Source of the DNA: Flavobacterium sp.
Lineage (GTDB): Bacteria > Bacteroidota > Bacteroidia > Flavobacteriales > Flavobacteriaceae
Direction of reading: 5' to 3'
Length of the DNA stretch: 64,000 bases
NCBI GenBank assembly: GCA_003497625.1
Contig: DNNO01000020.1
Span: forward strand, 203,316-267,315
The notes beneath the pieces are model-generated. The model was not told the origin of the DNA. It did no database searches and was given only the letters and a program-made list of their open reading frames with translations. The position numbers were made by a program, and so were the translations under genes. Shown here in pieces: positions 27,148-36,869 of this stretch (the stretch's first letter is position 1; each line of letters begins with the position of its first letter).

Positions 27148-29031
27148 ATGAGCAAAATTATTGGAATCGACTTAGGAACAACCAACTCATGTGTGGCTGT
27201 AATGGAAGGTGGAGAACCTGTTGTAATTGCAAACGCAGAAGGTAAAAGAACTACACCATCTGTAATTGCATTTGTAGAAGGTGGAGAAATTAAAGTTGGA
27301 GATCCGGCAAAAAGACAAGCAGTAACTAACCCAACAAAAACGATTGCTTCTGTAAAACGTTTTATGGGTAACAAGTACACTGAAAGTGCAAAAGAAGCTT
27401 CAACAGTAGCTTACAAGGTAGTAAAAGGGGACAACGATACACCTCGTGTCGATATTGATGGTCGTTTATATACACCACAAGAATTGTCTGCAATGACTCT
27501 TCAAAAAATGAAAAAAACAGCTGAAGATTATTTAGGTCATTCAGTTACTGAAGCAGTTATTACTGTTCCAGCTTACTTTAACGATGCACAACGCCAGGCT
27601 ACGAAAGAAGCTGGTGAAATTGCAGGTTTAAAAGTAATGCGTATTATCAATGAGCCAACAGCAGCAGCTTTAGCTTATGGATTAGACAAACAAGGAAAAG
27701 ACCAAAAAATCGCAGTTTACGATTTAGGTGGAGGTACTTTTGATATTTCTATCTTAGAATTAGGAGACGGAGTTTTCGAAGTATTATCTACAAATGGAGA
27801 TACTCACTTAGGTGGTGATGATTTTGACCAAGTAATTATCGATTGGTTAGCAAACGATTTCAATGCTGCTGAAGGTGTTGATTTACGTAAAGACCCAATG
27901 GCATTACAACGTTTAAAAGAAGCAGCTGAGAAAGCTAAAATTGAATTATCAGCTTCTGCTCAAACAGAAATCAACTTACCATACGTAACAGCTACGGCTT
28001 CTGGACCAAAACACTTAGTACAAACTTTAACAAGAGCTAAATTCGAACAATTAGCTGAAACTTTAGTAAAACGTTCTATGGAACCAGTTGCTAAAGCATT
28101 AAAAGACGCTGGTTTATCAGTTTCTGATATTGACGAAGTTATTTTAGTAGGTGGTTCAACTCGTATCCCAGTTATCCAAGAACAAGTAGAGAAATTCTTC
28201 AACAAAAAACCATCAAAAGGAGTTAATCCTGATGAAGTAGTAGCAATTGGAGCTGCCATTCAAGGTGGAGTTTTAACTGGTGAAGTAAAAGACGTATTAT
28301 TATTAGACGTTACACCACTTTCATTAGGTATTGAAACTATGGGAAGTGTAATGACAAAATTAATTGAGTCTAACACAACTATCCCAACAAGAAAATCACA
28401 AGTTTTCTCAACAGCAGCAGATAACCAACCATCGGTAGAAATCCACGTTTTACAAGGAGAAAGACCAATGGCAAATGATAACAAAACAATTGGTCGTTTC
28501 CATTTAGATGGTATTCCACCAGCACCAAGAGGAGTTCCTCAAATTGAAGTAACTTTCGATATTGATGCGAATGGTATTATCAAAGTTTCTGCTACAGATA
28601 AAGGAACAGGAAAATCACATGATATTCGTATTGAAGCTTCTTCAGGATTAACTCCAGAAGAAATCGAAAGAATGAAAAAAGATGCTGAAATGAATGCAGA
28701 AGCAGACAAATTAGCTAAAGAAAGAGTAGAAAAAATTAATGAAGCTGATTCTATGATTTTCCAAACAGAAAGTCAATTAAAAGAAATTGGTGATAAATTA
28801 ACTGCTGAACACAAAACAGCTATCGAATACGCTCTAACTGAATTAAAAATGGCTCACGAAAATCAAGATTTAGAAGCTATTCAAAAAGGTTTAGACAACG
28901 TAAATGCAGCTTGGAAAACAGCTACAGAAGAAATGTACAAATCACAAGAGCAAGGAGCTTCTCAAGCTGAGCCACAAGCGGCTGCTTCAGGAGACCAAAC
29001 GCAAGATGTAGATTTCGAAGAAGTGAAATAA
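27148..29031 (+). CDS. dnaK: chaperone DnaK (Hsp70)
   Basis: 627-aa ATP-dependent chaperone. The nucleotide-binding domain starts '[19 protein letters not shown]', with '[17 protein letters not shown]' and '[21 protein letters not shown]'. The substrate-binding domain has '[23 protein letters not shown]', and the C-terminus ends in the acidic 'DVDFEEVK'. dnaJ and grpE are not adjacent, so it is monocistronic. It is preceded by a sigma-54-like promoter with an upstream inverted repeat and followed by a strong hairpin. Confidence 0.99.
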   Translation: MSKIIGIDLGTTNSCVAVMEGGEPVVIANAEGKRTTPSVIAFVEGGEIKVGDPAKRQAVTNPTKTIASVKRFMGNKYTESAKEASTVAYKVVKGDNDTPRVDIDGRLYTPQELSAMTLQKMKKTAEDYLGHSVTEAVITVPAYFNDAQRQATKEAGEIAGLKVMRIINEPTAAALAYGLDKQGKDQKIAVYDLGGGTFDISILELGDGVFEVLSTNGDTHLGGDDFDQVIIDWLANDFNAAEGVDLRKDPMALQRLKEAAEKAKIELSASAQTEINLPYVTATASGPKHLVQTLTRAKFEQLAETLVKRSMEPVAKALKDAGLSVSDIDEVILVGGSTRIPVIQEQVEKFFNKKPSKGVNPDEVVAIGAAIQGGVLTGEVKDVLLLDVTPLSLGIETMGSVMTKLIESNTTIPTRKSQVFSTAADNQPSVEIHVLQGERPMANDNKTIGRFHLDGIPPAPRGVPQIEVTFDIDANGIIKVSATDKGTGKSHDIRIEASSGLTPEEIERMKKDAEMNAEADKLAKERVEKINEADSMIFQTESQLKEIGDKLTAEHKTAIEYALTELKMAHENQDLEAIQKGLDNVNAAWKTATEEMYKSQEQGASQAEPQAAASGDQTQDVDFEEVK

Positions 29032-29053
29032 TTTACACATCGTAAATAAATGT

Positions 29054-29087
29054 AAAACCGAATCAGCAATGATTCGGTTTTTTTATT
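29054..29087 (+). terminator. terminator after dnaK
   Basis: A 12-bp stem (29054-29065 with 29070-29081), GCAA tetraloop, then a T run. Confidence 0.9.
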
Positions 29088-29146
29088 TAACAGTGGTTCG
29101 TTTTATTTTTTTTGTATATTGGTAACCTAATTAACAACCTACTATT

Positions 29147-29767
29147 ATGAAAAAAATATTTTTACTTCTTATTTTATTAGTATCAACTATTGGATTTTCT
29201 CAAAAAGGAAAATCTAAAACCACTCAAAAAAATGTTGTTTTAACGAAAGTTGATAACATATCTGCTGAAATTATTTCTGAAAAATCGGGAAAGAGAGTAG
29301 TTCTTTTTGTAAAAAATGGAGATAAAATAGATACATTAGAAGTTAAAAAGTTAGATAAAACCGATTTTAAACCTACGGGTTTTGTTGTTAAAAGCTTTAC
29401 AACTCAAGGTAAAAAGTTTTATCATGTAAATTGGAAAGAACAAGTTAAAACAGATACAAAACTTAAAAAGGAAACGTCTGATATTACAGAAGACCAACTT
29501 TGGGATACTGAAACTAAAACACTTTTATTGGGCAATCTTCACAAAAAATCGCATATAAAAGAAACTATTTTTCTTGATGCTAATAAGACAGCTTCACACG
29601 ATGTTGAAAAAAATAGAAGTGAAGGTTTCGAATTTACTTTAAACGCTGATGGAAGTTTTGTTTTGAAAACTAAAACTCAAAACAGTACTTATGTTTACAA
29701 TACGGCATCTAGTAAATATGAAATTAAAGGAGCTCCAAAAACTTCTGGAGGGAAAAAGAAAAAGTAA
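29147..29767 (+). CDS. secreted protein of unknown function
   Basis: 206 aa with a clear signal peptide (ends TIGFSQ). The mature protein is very Lys/Thr rich and starts and ends with basic tails (KGKSKTTQK and GGKKKK). Several short beta-strand-like segments are visible ('KRVVLFVKNGDKIDTLEV', 'FEFTLNADGSFVLKTK'). I do not recognise the family. It stands alone between the dnaK terminator and a bidirectional terminator. Confidence 0.75.
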   Translation: MKKIFLLLILLVSTIGFSQKGKSKTTQKNVVLTKVDNISAEIISEKSGKRVVLFVKNGDKIDTLEVKKLDKTDFKPTGFVVKSFTTQGKKFYHVNWKEQVKTDTKLKKETSDITEDQLWDTETKTLLLGNLHKKSHIKETIFLDANKTASHDVEKNRSEGFEFTLNADGSFVLKTKTQNSTYVYNTASSKYEIKGAPKTSGGKKKK

Positions 29768-29783
29768 TTAATTTAGGATATAA

Positions 29784-29815
29784 AAAAAGGGATGACAATT
29801 AAGTCATCCCTTTTT
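29784..29815. terminator. bidirectional terminator
   Basis: AAAAAGGGATGAC (29784-29796) pairs with GTCATCCCTTTTT (29803-29815) around a 6-nt loop between two convergent genes. Confidence 0.9.
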
Positions 29816-29831
29816 GTTTCAATACAATTGA

Positions 29832-32372
29832 TTATTTAGGTTTCATTGCGTTTTCAATTCTTGCAACTAAATCGTTTAGGTGAAATTTCGTTAAACGATC
29901 TGTTGAAACCGCTGCCGCAGCTTTTAACTGATTTTTCAATTCATTTAATTGACCACGAGCAATTGAAGGAATATCAGTGTCGGCTAAAACTATTCTGCGT
30001 CCACCGAAAGTAGCTACATTAGTTTTTTCGCTTGACATTGTTTCTATCAATTTAGAAACAAACAGCTTTTGCAAGTTTCTTCTGTAAATATCAATAGGTG
30101 CGTTAGTTCTTATTTCTGAGAAAATGCCTCTTCTTAAATCGCTCATTAATTCGTCTACTGAATAATTTGCTTTATTTTGAGATGAAGTTTCTAATAAACG
30201 AACCAACCTATCTCCAGCCAATAAACTTGATAAAGTTCCGTCTTGAATCGATTTGATGGCTTCAACTCCGTTTTCAGGTCTAATTTTAGATAAAACATTT
30301 TGATCTAATAACCACATTGGAGTTTTAAACAATTGATTGTTCAAGAAAGCAACAGCTTCATTTTGAATAGCTGAAGGAACCACTTCGTATTTGTTTCCTT
30401 CCATGTCATATGTTTTTGGCGTTTCATAAATACCACCAACATTTTTCGTAACATGTCCCATATAACGTCTATATTGTCCTGTTAAAGAGTTATATAATCC
30501 GTTTAATTCATCATAATCTTCACCGTTTTCTTTACTCCATTCGATTAAATTAGGTAAAATTCTTTTTAAGTTTTTAATTCCATAATCTGAAGCTTTCATA
30601 GCATTATCGCCTAAATCTTCTGTTTGGTATCTTGGATCATAAGGATTCGTCTCGGTACCAAACCATAAACGACGATTTTTGTATGCTTCTTTTGTCATTT
30701 CGTTCAATAATGCTTTTTCAGCATCTTCGTCTTTAGCATCTTTGAAATATGAATAACCCCATTTGATAGCCCATTTATCATAATCACCAATTCTTGGGAA
30801 TAGGTCAGTAACACCGTCTTCCGGTTGTGCCACATAATTAAAACGAGCATAATCCATAATTGATGACGTATGTCCGTTTTTCTTTTGAAACTCTGGATTT
30901 CTCAACATTTCAACTGGAGTAGCAAAACTTGCTCCCATATTGTGACGAAGACCAAGTGTATGTCCCACTTCATGAGCAGCCACAAAACGAATCAATTCGC
31001 CCATTAACTTATCATCAAACTTTTTGTTTCTAGCTTGTGGATCAACCGCAGCAGTTTGAATCAAATACCAATCACGTAATAAACTCATGATGTTGTGATA
31101 CCATCCAATATGACTTTCCATGATTTCCCCTGTTCTTGGATCATGAACATTTGGACCGTAAGCATTTTGAATTTCAGCAGCAAAATAGCGTAAAACTGAA
31201 AAACGAGCATCTTCTAAACTCATTGTTGGGTCATTTTCAGGCCAATATTCGCCACGAATAGCATTTTTCCAACCAGCAAATTCAAAAGCTTCTTGCCAAT
31301 CATCGATTCCTTGTTTAATGAAAGGTTTCCATTTGTCTGGAGTTGCAGGGTCTAAGTAATAAACAATTGGTTTTTTTGGTTCAATAAGCTCACCACGTTT
31401 TTGTTTTTCAGCATCTTCAGCATTTTTTGGTTCTAAACGCCATCTAACTGCAAAAATATCAGTATCTGCTTTTTGAGAATCTTCTTCAAATACATCGTAT
31501 CCGTTTGCAAAATAACCAACTCTTTTGTCAAAAGAACGTTTACGCATAGGGTTATCTGGAAGTAAAATAAAAGATGTATTCAATTCCATAGTAACTACTC
31601 CAGCATCTAATCCTGCAGGTAAATCTACTCCAATTTTTGGTGTTGGAGTTCTTGATATTTGTGGAGCAACAGTAGTAAACGTTTTAGTTGTTCTAATTTC
31701 TGTGTTGATAGGGAAACTCTTTATAAATTGGATGAAAGATTTGTCTTTCTGAAAAGCTTGAATGCTTAACATTTGTTTGTTAATTGAGTTTAACGAAAAT
31801 GTTTGTAAATCAGAATCAAAAGCTGGAGTCATATCAATAACACTTGCAATATTTTCTTTTCCTGATTTGTCTTTTTTGTAAGCTAAAATGTCATAGATTC
31901 CAATAATTGGGTCTGCGCTTGAATTTTTAACCGATTTAGTAATTGGTTTGTCTTCATCTGGAGTCATAATTACATACGTAATCGAACGAAGAAGAATGGT
32001 ATTGTTTTGACCTTTTTCAAAACGAACTACTTGACGATTGATTTCTTCACCACCAAATATTCCACCACCAGCTGGAGTTTTAGAATATCTCGTAATGGTC
32101 ATAATTTCCTTTCCGATTAATGAATCTGAAATTTCAAAAAGGTATTTTTCTCCTACTTTGTGAACATCTATAAGTCCATACTGAGTTACTGCAGTTGAAT
32201 CAATTACTTTTTTATAAGGTTTTGGTTCTTTTTTAGCATCTGGCTTTTTAGCATCCGATGCAATGGCTTCTGTTGTTGGTTTTTTTTTGTCTTTTTTCTT
32301 TTTCTGAGCCATTAGTTCCGTTGAAAAAGAAAATGTAATAAGACAACTAAGAAGGGTTAGTTTTTTGATCAT
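29832..32372 (-). CDS. large periplasmic zinc metalloprotease (DUF5117/DUF5118 family)
   Basis: 846 aa with a signal peptide followed by a very basic linker (QKKKKDKKKP). An N-terminal DUF5118/DUF5117 region comes next ('YKKVIDSTAVTQYGLIDVHKVGEKYLFEI', 'VRFEKGQNN', 'VGYFAN'). The catalytic part carries HEVGHTLGLRHN at residues 467-478, the extended zinc motif HExxHxxGxxH of metzincin-type enzymes, followed by 'SIMDY' (Met-turn). The length is typical. Likely role: periplasmic or outer-membrane protein turnover; substrates unknown. It is transcribed alone. Confidence 0.9.
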   Translation of the reverse strand: MIKKLTLLSCLITFSFSTELMAQKKKKDKKKPTTEAIASDAKKPDAKKEPKPYKKVIDSTAVTQYGLIDVHKVGEKYLFEISDSLIGKEIMTITRYSKTPAGGGIFGGEEINRQVVRFEKGQNNTILLRSITYVIMTPDEDKPITKSVKNSSADPIIGIYDILAYKKDKSGKENIASVIDMTPAFDSDLQTFSLNSINKQMLSIQAFQKDKSFIQFIKSFPINTEIRTTKTFTTVAPQISRTPTPKIGVDLPAGLDAGVVTMELNTSFILLPDNPMRKRSFDKRVGYFANGYDVFEEDSQKADTDIFAVRWRLEPKNAEDAEKQKRGELIEPKKPIVYYLDPATPDKWKPFIKQGIDDWQEAFEFAGWKNAIRGEYWPENDPTMSLEDARFSVLRYFAAEIQNAYGPNVHDPRTGEIMESHIGWYHNIMSLLRDWYLIQTAAVDPQARNKKFDDKLMGELIRFVAAHEVGHTLGLRHNMGASFATPVEMLRNPEFQKKNGHTSSIMDYARFNYVAQPEDGVTDLFPRIGDYDKWAIKWGYSYFKDAKDEDAEKALLNEMTKEAYKNRRLWFGTETNPYDPRYQTEDLGDNAMKASDYGIKNLKRILPNLIEWSKENGEDYDELNGLYNSLTGQYRRYMGHVTKNVGGIYETPKTYDMEGNKYEVVPSAIQNEAVAFLNNQLFKTPMWLLDQNVLSKIRPENGVEAIKSIQDGTLSSLLAGDRLVRLLETSSQNKANYSVDELMSDLRRGIFSEIRTNAPIDIYRRNLQKLFVSKLIETMSSEKTNVATFGGRRIVLADTDIPSIARGQLNELKNQLKAAAAVSTDRLTKFHLNDLVARIENAMKPK

Positions 32373-32530
32373 CTTTATTTTGATTAATAATTTCCCAAAT
32401 TTATCGGAAACTTGTTATTTCTCTTTTCGTATTAAGTTTTTATTAAGAATTTTAACATTTGTTATCACATTTTTAGTTCAAAACAATAAAATAATAATTT
32501 TTATATGCATGCATAATATTTTATTTTTAT

Positions 32531-32538
32531 TATATTTG
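32531..32538 (+). promoter_or_regulatory. -7 promoter element for the nitronate monooxygenase gene
   Basis: TATATTTG matches TAnnTTTG and lies 17 nt before the ATG. Confidence 0.5.
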
Positions 32539-32555
32539 GAATAAATTTAAATGAA

Positions 32556-33506
32556 ATGGAAAAACAATCATTGACTTCGCTTTTACAAATTACTCATCCT
32601 GTAATAATGGCTCCTATGTTTTTGGTGTCAAATACTAAAATGGTTATTGAAGGAATGAAAAGTGGCGTTGCAGGTTGTATTCCAGCATTGAATTATAGAA
32701 CTTTAGAGGAATTAAAATCCGCAATTCAAGAATTAAAAGCTGCGAAAGTACCGGGAGGAAGTTTTGGATTTAATTTAATTGTAAACAAATCTAATGTAAA
32801 ATATAAAGAGCAATTGCGTATTTTGTGTGAAGAAAAAGTGGATTTTATTTTAACTTCATTAGGTTCTCCTGAAGAAACAATCAATGAAGCACATAAAGTT
32901 GGGATCAAAGTATTTTGTGATGTGACCGATTTATCTTTCGCCAAAAAAGTAGAAAGTTTAGGAGCCGATGCATTAGTAGCAGTAAACAACCAAGCTGGTG
33001 GCCATAGAGGAAATATTAGTCCAGAAGAACTTATAAAATCATTAAATGAAAATACTTCTTTACCTGTAATTTCTGCTGGTGGAGTAGGAAGTAAGGCAGA
33101 TTTAGATCAAATGTTAAGTTATGGAGCCGTTGGTGTTTCTGTAGGAAGTCCGTTTATTGCCTCAATTGAATCTGGAGTTTCTCAAGAATACAAACAAGCT
33201 TGTGTTGATTATGGTGCGAAAGACATTGTAATGACAGAGCGTATTTCTGGAACACCTTGTACCGTAATTAATACACCTTATGTTCAAAAAGTGGGAACCA
33301 AACAAACCTGGTTAGAAACTTTATTAAATAAGAATAAAAACCTAAAAAAATGGGTCAAAATGATTCGTTTTTATATTGGTATGAAAGCTACTGAAAAAGC
33401 AGCAACACAAGTAACCTACAAAACCGTTTGGGTAGCAGGACCAAGTATTGAAGATACGAAAGCTATTTTACCTGTTGCAGAAATTGTAGCTAAATTAGTT
33501 AAGTAG
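32556..33506 (+). CDS. nitronate monooxygenase family flavoprotein
   Basis: 316-aa FMN-dependent TIM barrel. 'LLQITHPVIMAPMFLVSNTKMVIEGMKSG' is the usual first strand. The block 'NNQAGGHRGN' holds the catalytic His (residue about 150), and 'PVISAGGVGSKADLDQMLSYGAVGVSVGSPFI' binds the phosphate of FMN. Enzymes of this class detoxify propionate-3-nitronate or related nitroalkanes; some act as plain NAD(P)H oxidoreductases. The exact substrate is not decidable. The next gene starts 36 nt downstream with its own -7 element. Confidence 0.9.
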   Translation: MEKQSLTSLLQITHPVIMAPMFLVSNTKMVIEGMKSGVAGCIPALNYRTLEELKSAIQELKAAKVPGGSFGFNLIVNKSNVKYKEQLRILCEEKVDFILTSLGSPEETINEAHKVGIKVFCDVTDLSFAKKVESLGADALVAVNNQAGGHRGNISPEELIKSLNENTSLPVISAGGVGSKADLDQMLSYGAVGVSVGSPFIASIESGVSQEYKQACVDYGAKDIVMTERISGTPCTVINTPYVQKVGTKQTWLETLLNKNKNLKKWVKMIRFYIGMKATEKAATQVTYKTVWVAGPSIEDTKAILPVAEIVAKLVK

Positions 33507-33518
33507 TTCATTTATACT

Positions 33519-33526
33519 TACATTTG
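33519..33526 (+). promoter_or_regulatory. -7 promoter element
   Basis: TACATTTG matches TAnnTTTG, 16 nt before the TTG start at 33543. Confidence 0.45.
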
Positions 33527-33542
33527 CAAAAAAATAATTCAA

Positions 33543-33932
33543 TTGAAAAGAGTCGCTCATTATGTCATAACCACATTAACCGTTTTAGTATTCGGTTATC
33601 TGTTGTTGCATAGTAATGATACTTTGGCTGTTTCTCAACCAATAAAAAAGGAATCTACAAAAGAAATTTCCTCACATTTTAATCAAGGAAAGATTGATTT
33701 TAATCAAGAAGGAATTCAAAAAGAATCGGTGTCATTAAAAACGAATCAAAATTTTTCGGGTTCAAGTGAAATTGTTAGAAAGCAAATTCCTTCGTTTTTA
33801 TTGCCAACTTCTTTAGTTCAATTAGAATTATTTAATAAAAATAGTTTTGAAGTTTTCTTTGTAAAAAAGAATCTTTTGCATCTATTTTTAAGCACTTCTA
33901 GAATCATATTTCCGTTTCATTATTTTTGGTAA
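33543..33932 (+). CDS. small membrane-anchored protein, unknown
   Basis: 129 aa from a TTG start chosen because it gives a good N-terminal membrane helix (VITTLTVLVFGYLLL) and lies just after a promoter element. A polar middle section follows, rich in Lys, Ser and Gln, then a hydrophobic tail 'LLHLFLSTSRIIFPFHYFW'. No family is recognised. It could be a short-lived envelope or metal-handling accessory protein, but the sequence gives no proof, and it could be a non-functional reading frame. Confidence 0.55.
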   Translation: MKRVAHYVITTLTVLVFGYLLLHSNDTLAVSQPIKKESTKEISSHFNQGKIDFNQEGIQKESVSLKTNQNFSGSSEIVRKQIPSFLLPTSLVQLELFNKNSFEVFFVKKNLLHLFLSTSRIIFPFHYFW

Positions 33933-34015
33933 AATTTATTTTAAGTTTCGTTAATCCCCTGTAAATAGTATACTTGGGAAATTTTATTATACACTTAATT
34001 TAAAATAAATTCAAA

Positions 34016-34486
34016 ATGGATATTACAAACACTATAATTGGAGCCGTATTTTTTTTACTAATCGTTATTCCAATTTTCATTATCAATAATAATGTTAGAA
34101 AAAGAAAAAATCAATTATTAAACACATTAAACGAATTATCATCAGATAAAAACACTGAATTTTTAGATACTGATTTTTGGGGAAATAACTCCGGAATAGG
34201 AATTAAAGGCGATATGTTAGCTTTCTTTAGAAAAGGTGAAGAAGCCCAATTTAATGAAGTTGTTGATTTAAAAGAGGTAAAAAAATGTTCTTTGGTTAAA
34301 TTTGATAAACACGGAAACGTTCCAAAAAACAACCATGAAATCAATAAATTAGCATTGCATTTAACGTTTAGTAATCACAAAGAAATTAATTTAGTTTTCT
34401 TTCATGCTGACGCTCTAAATTTCATCATTGGTGAAGAATTTAGAATTGCTAAAAAATGGCAAGATATAATTACCAGTAAGATCTAA
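34016..34486 (+). CDS. membrane-anchored protein of unknown function
   Basis: 156 aa. One N-terminal membrane helix (about 6-25), then a basic stop-transfer 'NNVRKRKNQ' and a soluble domain of about 125 residues facing the cytoplasm. The domain has 'GIGIKGDMLAFFRKGEEAQFNEVVDLKEVKKCSLVKF' and 'LVFFHADALNFIIGEEFRIAKKW', which look like a small beta-rich PH-like fold, though that is a guess. It is preceded by a spaced promoter region and followed by a strong terminator. Confidence 0.7.
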   Translation: MDITNTIIGAVFFLLIVIPIFIINNNVRKRKNQLLNTLNELSSDKNTEFLDTDFWGNNSGIGIKGDMLAFFRKGEEAQFNEVVDLKEVKKCSLVKFDKHGNVPKNNHEINKLALHLTFSNHKEINLVFFHADALNFIIGEEFRIAKKWQDIITSKI

Positions 34487-34490
34487 AATA

Positions 34491-34517
34491 AAAAGCCTCA
34501 GAAATGAGGCTTTTTTT
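34491..34517. terminator. bidirectional terminator
   Basis: AAAAGCCTCA (34491-34500) pairs with TGAGGCTTTT (34505-34514), GAAA loop, T run; between convergent genes. Confidence 0.9.
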
Positions 34518-34534
34518 ATGAATTTCGGGCAAAC

Positions 34535-35578
34535 TTACTCAACTACAATTTCAAAAATTTTATCCCAATTTTTACCTGTTACAAAATACGTTTTCGTTGC
34601 AGGATTGTACGCAATTCCGTTAAACGCATCTAATTCTTGGTGTTGTGTTACTTTGCTCCTGAAATCAGAACAATTAATCACATTTTCAACAGCTCCCGTT
34701 TTTGGATTAATTACAGCAATAGCATCTTTTTGGTAAATGTTTGCCCAAATTTTTCCATTAACCCATTCCAATTCGTTAACCGCTTCAATTTTTGCACCAT
34801 TTGTATATACGTTGATATAATCTTCAACTTTTAACGTTTCTGGATTTAAAATATAGATTTTTTCAGTTCCATCACTCATATATAATTTTTCGCCATCATT
34901 AGTAATTCCCCAACCTTCGGTTTCAAATGAAAAAGTTTTTTCTAATTTAAATGTTTTAGCATCATACACAAAACCCGTTTTTTCTTGCCAAGTCAATTGG
35001 TAGATTTTGTCTTTCAAAACCGTGATTCCTTCGCCAAAATACTTGTCTTCTAACTTAATTTGTTCGGTTACTTTCCCAGTTTTATAATCGATTTTTCTTA
35101 AAGTTGATTCTTTGTATTGTCCTGTTCCTTCTAATAAAATACCATTGTAAAATTCAAAACCTTGTGTGTAAGCATTGATATCGTGCGGATACGTATTGAC
35201 AATTTTATAGTTCAAAATCTTAGGTTCTGCACTCGCATAAATGGAAAATCCAGAAGCAATATCAATGTTTTGTCCTTCAAAATAGACTAAGGCTTTAATG
35301 TTTTGGTTCCCTAATTTCTGATTTTTCAATGCAAAAGGTAATTTCTCATTTCCTTTTACTGAACCAATTTTAACTTCGTTAATGTAATACACAACAGAGT
35401 CGATGGTTTTATTTTCTTTGTTTTGAAGAACCAAATCAATGCTTTCTTCTAACTTAAGAATAGGTTTTATCGTAGGATTTTCAATCGAAAATAAATTTTT
35501 TAACGCATTTTCATCATCTTTACATGAAGTAGAAATTACACCTAAAACAATGAAAGCGAATAGCTTAACTTTTAACAT
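34535..35578 (-). CDS. glutaminyl-peptide cyclotransferase (plant/bacterial type) lipoprotein
   Basis: Forms N-terminal pyroglutamate on exported peptides. The start is ATG 35578, giving a lipoprotein signal (lipobox ISTSC). A longer frame exists upstream but would run antisense across the SRP RNA gene and has no family support. About 85 residues of Ig-like sequence are followed by the beta-propeller: 'YPHDINAYTQGFEFYNGILLEGTGQY', 'WQEKTGFVYDAKTF', 'EGWGITNDGEKLYMSDGTEKIYILNP', 'NELEWVNGKIWANIYQKDAIAVINP', 'LNGIAY'-like end. The cyclotransferase motifs YTQGFE and GWGIT are clear. Confidence 0.9.
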   Translation of the reverse strand: MLKVKLFAFIVLGVISTSCKDDENALKNLFSIENPTIKPILKLEESIDLVLQNKENKTIDSVVYYINEVKIGSVKGNEKLPFALKNQKLGNQNIKALVYFEGQNIDIASGFSIYASAEPKILNYKIVNTYPHDINAYTQGFEFYNGILLEGTGQYKESTLRKIDYKTGKVTEQIKLEDKYFGEGITVLKDKIYQLTWQEKTGFVYDAKTFKLEKTFSFETEGWGITNDGEKLYMSDGTEKIYILNPETLKVEDYINVYTNGAKIEAVNELEWVNGKIWANIYQKDAIAVINPKTGAVENVINCSDFRSKVTQHQELDAFNGIAYNPATKTYFVTGKNWDKIFEIVVE

Positions 35579-35655
35579 GGTTGAAATATTTAATAAGGTA
35601 AATATACAATGATTTTTTATACTCACAATTGCCTTGCAAAAATATAAAAAGGTTG

Positions 35656-35663
35656 TATATTTG
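35656..35663 (+). promoter_or_regulatory. promoter of the SRP RNA gene
   Basis: TTG at 35634-35636, 19-nt spacer, TATATTTG at 35656-35663: a full match to the Bacteroidota consensus. The RNA 5' end is predicted about 5 nt downstream. Confidence 0.75.
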
Positions 35664-35667
35664 CACC

Positions 35668-35761
35668 GGCAAGTCCTACACGACCAGCTCCTGCAGACTC
35701 CTCCAGGGTGGGAACACAGCAAAGGTATGTGGTTGTAGCGGTGCGATGTAGGTCGCTTGCC
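35668..35761 (+). ncRNA. ffs: signal recognition particle RNA (small bacterial type)
   Basis: The first bases GGCAAG (35668-35673) pair with CTTGCC at 35756-35761, closing a long hairpin. The conserved apical region is present: 'GACCAGCTCCTGCAGA', 'CCAGG', 'GGGAACACAGCAAAGG'. This is the 4.5S-type RNA that binds Ffh and helps target membrane proteins co-translationally. A T run right after the closing stem ends transcription. It lies in the gap between two divergent coding genes. Confidence 0.93.
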
Positions 35762-35833
35762 ATTTTTTATTTCTTTTGAATTGTTATCTCCCTTTTGCGG
35801 AGATTTTTTATTTTTACACCAATTCTAATTCCT

Positions 35834-36832
35834 ATGCAAATCACTTGGCAAATTGTTCGCTTACAACTAAAAGAAACGTTTTCAATTAGTTATGGAAATT
35901 ATACGTTCAGAGAAGCCTTAATTGTTTCGCTTTCCAAGAACGGAAAAATAGGCTATGGCGAATGCACATCAATTGATTACTACGGAATTAATTTATCCGA
36001 TTTCACTAAGAAGTTAGCCGAAATTCAATCACAAATTGAAAAACAATCCATAAATCATCCTTCCGAATTTTATATTTTTTTGGAAAGTTTACAATTGCAT
36101 TCTTTCTTACGTTCCGCTTTAGATTGTGCGTATTGGGATTTATTCGGGAAGTTAGAAAACAAGAGTTTCTTAGAATTAAATTCGATTGAAATAAAACAAT
36201 TGGACGAATCTTCCATTACAATAAGTGTCGCGCCAATAGAAGAACAATTGCAAAAAATCGCAAAATCAGATTGGAATAAATTCAAAGTAAAATGGAATCA
36301 TTACGATGAGAAAGCATTGAATTTATTACTGAATTGTGAAAAAGAAATCGCTTTAGATGCGAACGGAAGTTTTTCAATTTCCGAATGTCAGCAATTAGAA
36401 GAAAATCCGTTATCAGCTCAATTTACTTACATTGAACAACCCATGAAGATCGGAATTTCAAATTATTCCCATTTGAATGCAACTAAATTTGCGAATTGGA
36501 TGGCCGATGAAGATTGCCAAGAGCAAGCAAAACTTTCCGATTTAAAATCACATTATAAAACCATCAACATCAAACTAGTCAAAACGGGTGGATTGACTCC
36601 AGCTTTACAACTAATTAAAGAAGCGCGAGCAAACGATTTCAAAATCATGATAGGTTGCATGACCGAATCTACTGTAGGAATTTCAGCTGGTTCTGTTTTG
36701 GTTCCTCTGGTGGATTATGTAGATTTAGATGGCGCAAATTTAATTGCCAATGACATCGCTTTCGGAAGTACCATCGAAAAAGGAAAAGTGTTGCTTTCGG
36801 AGAAAGTTGGGTTAGGAATTTCATTGAAATAA
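35834..36832 (+). CDS. dipeptide epimerase (enolase superfamily)
   Basis: Probably L-Ala-D/L-Glu epimerase, which recycles murein peptides. The start is ATG 35834; an upstream in-frame start adds unconserved residues. The catalytic pattern of the muconate-lactonising subgroup is visible: K151-x-K153 (FKVKWN), metal ligands D175 (DANGS), E201 (IEQP) and D225/D227 (ADED), Lys250 region 'NIKLVKTGG', and the substrate motif D297-x-D299 (DLDG) near the end, typical of dipeptide epimerases. An o-succinylbenzoate synthase is less likely because of DxD. 332 aa. Confidence 0.87.
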   Translation: MQITWQIVRLQLKETFSISYGNYTFREALIVSLSKNGKIGYGECTSIDYYGINLSDFTKKLAEIQSQIEKQSINHPSEFYIFLESLQLHSFLRSALDCAYWDLFGKLENKSFLELNSIEIKQLDESSITISVAPIEEQLQKIAKSDWNKFKVKWNHYDEKALNLLLNCEKEIALDANGSFSISECQQLEENPLSAQFTYIEQPMKIGISNYSHLNATKFANWMADEDCQEQAKLSDLKSHYKTINIKLVKTGGLTPALQLIKEARANDFKIMIGCMTESTVGISAGSVLVPLVDYVDLDGANLIANDIAFGSTIEKGKVLLSEKVGLGISLK

Positions 36833-36869
36833 TATAAAGCCGTATTTTCGCACTATAATTCACATTAAA

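Noticed and set aside
34535-35722. Extension of the cyclotransferase gene upstream to 35722
   Set aside because: The added 48 residues are antisense to the SRP RNA, Cys-rich without family support, and precede a perfect lipoprotein signal at 35578.
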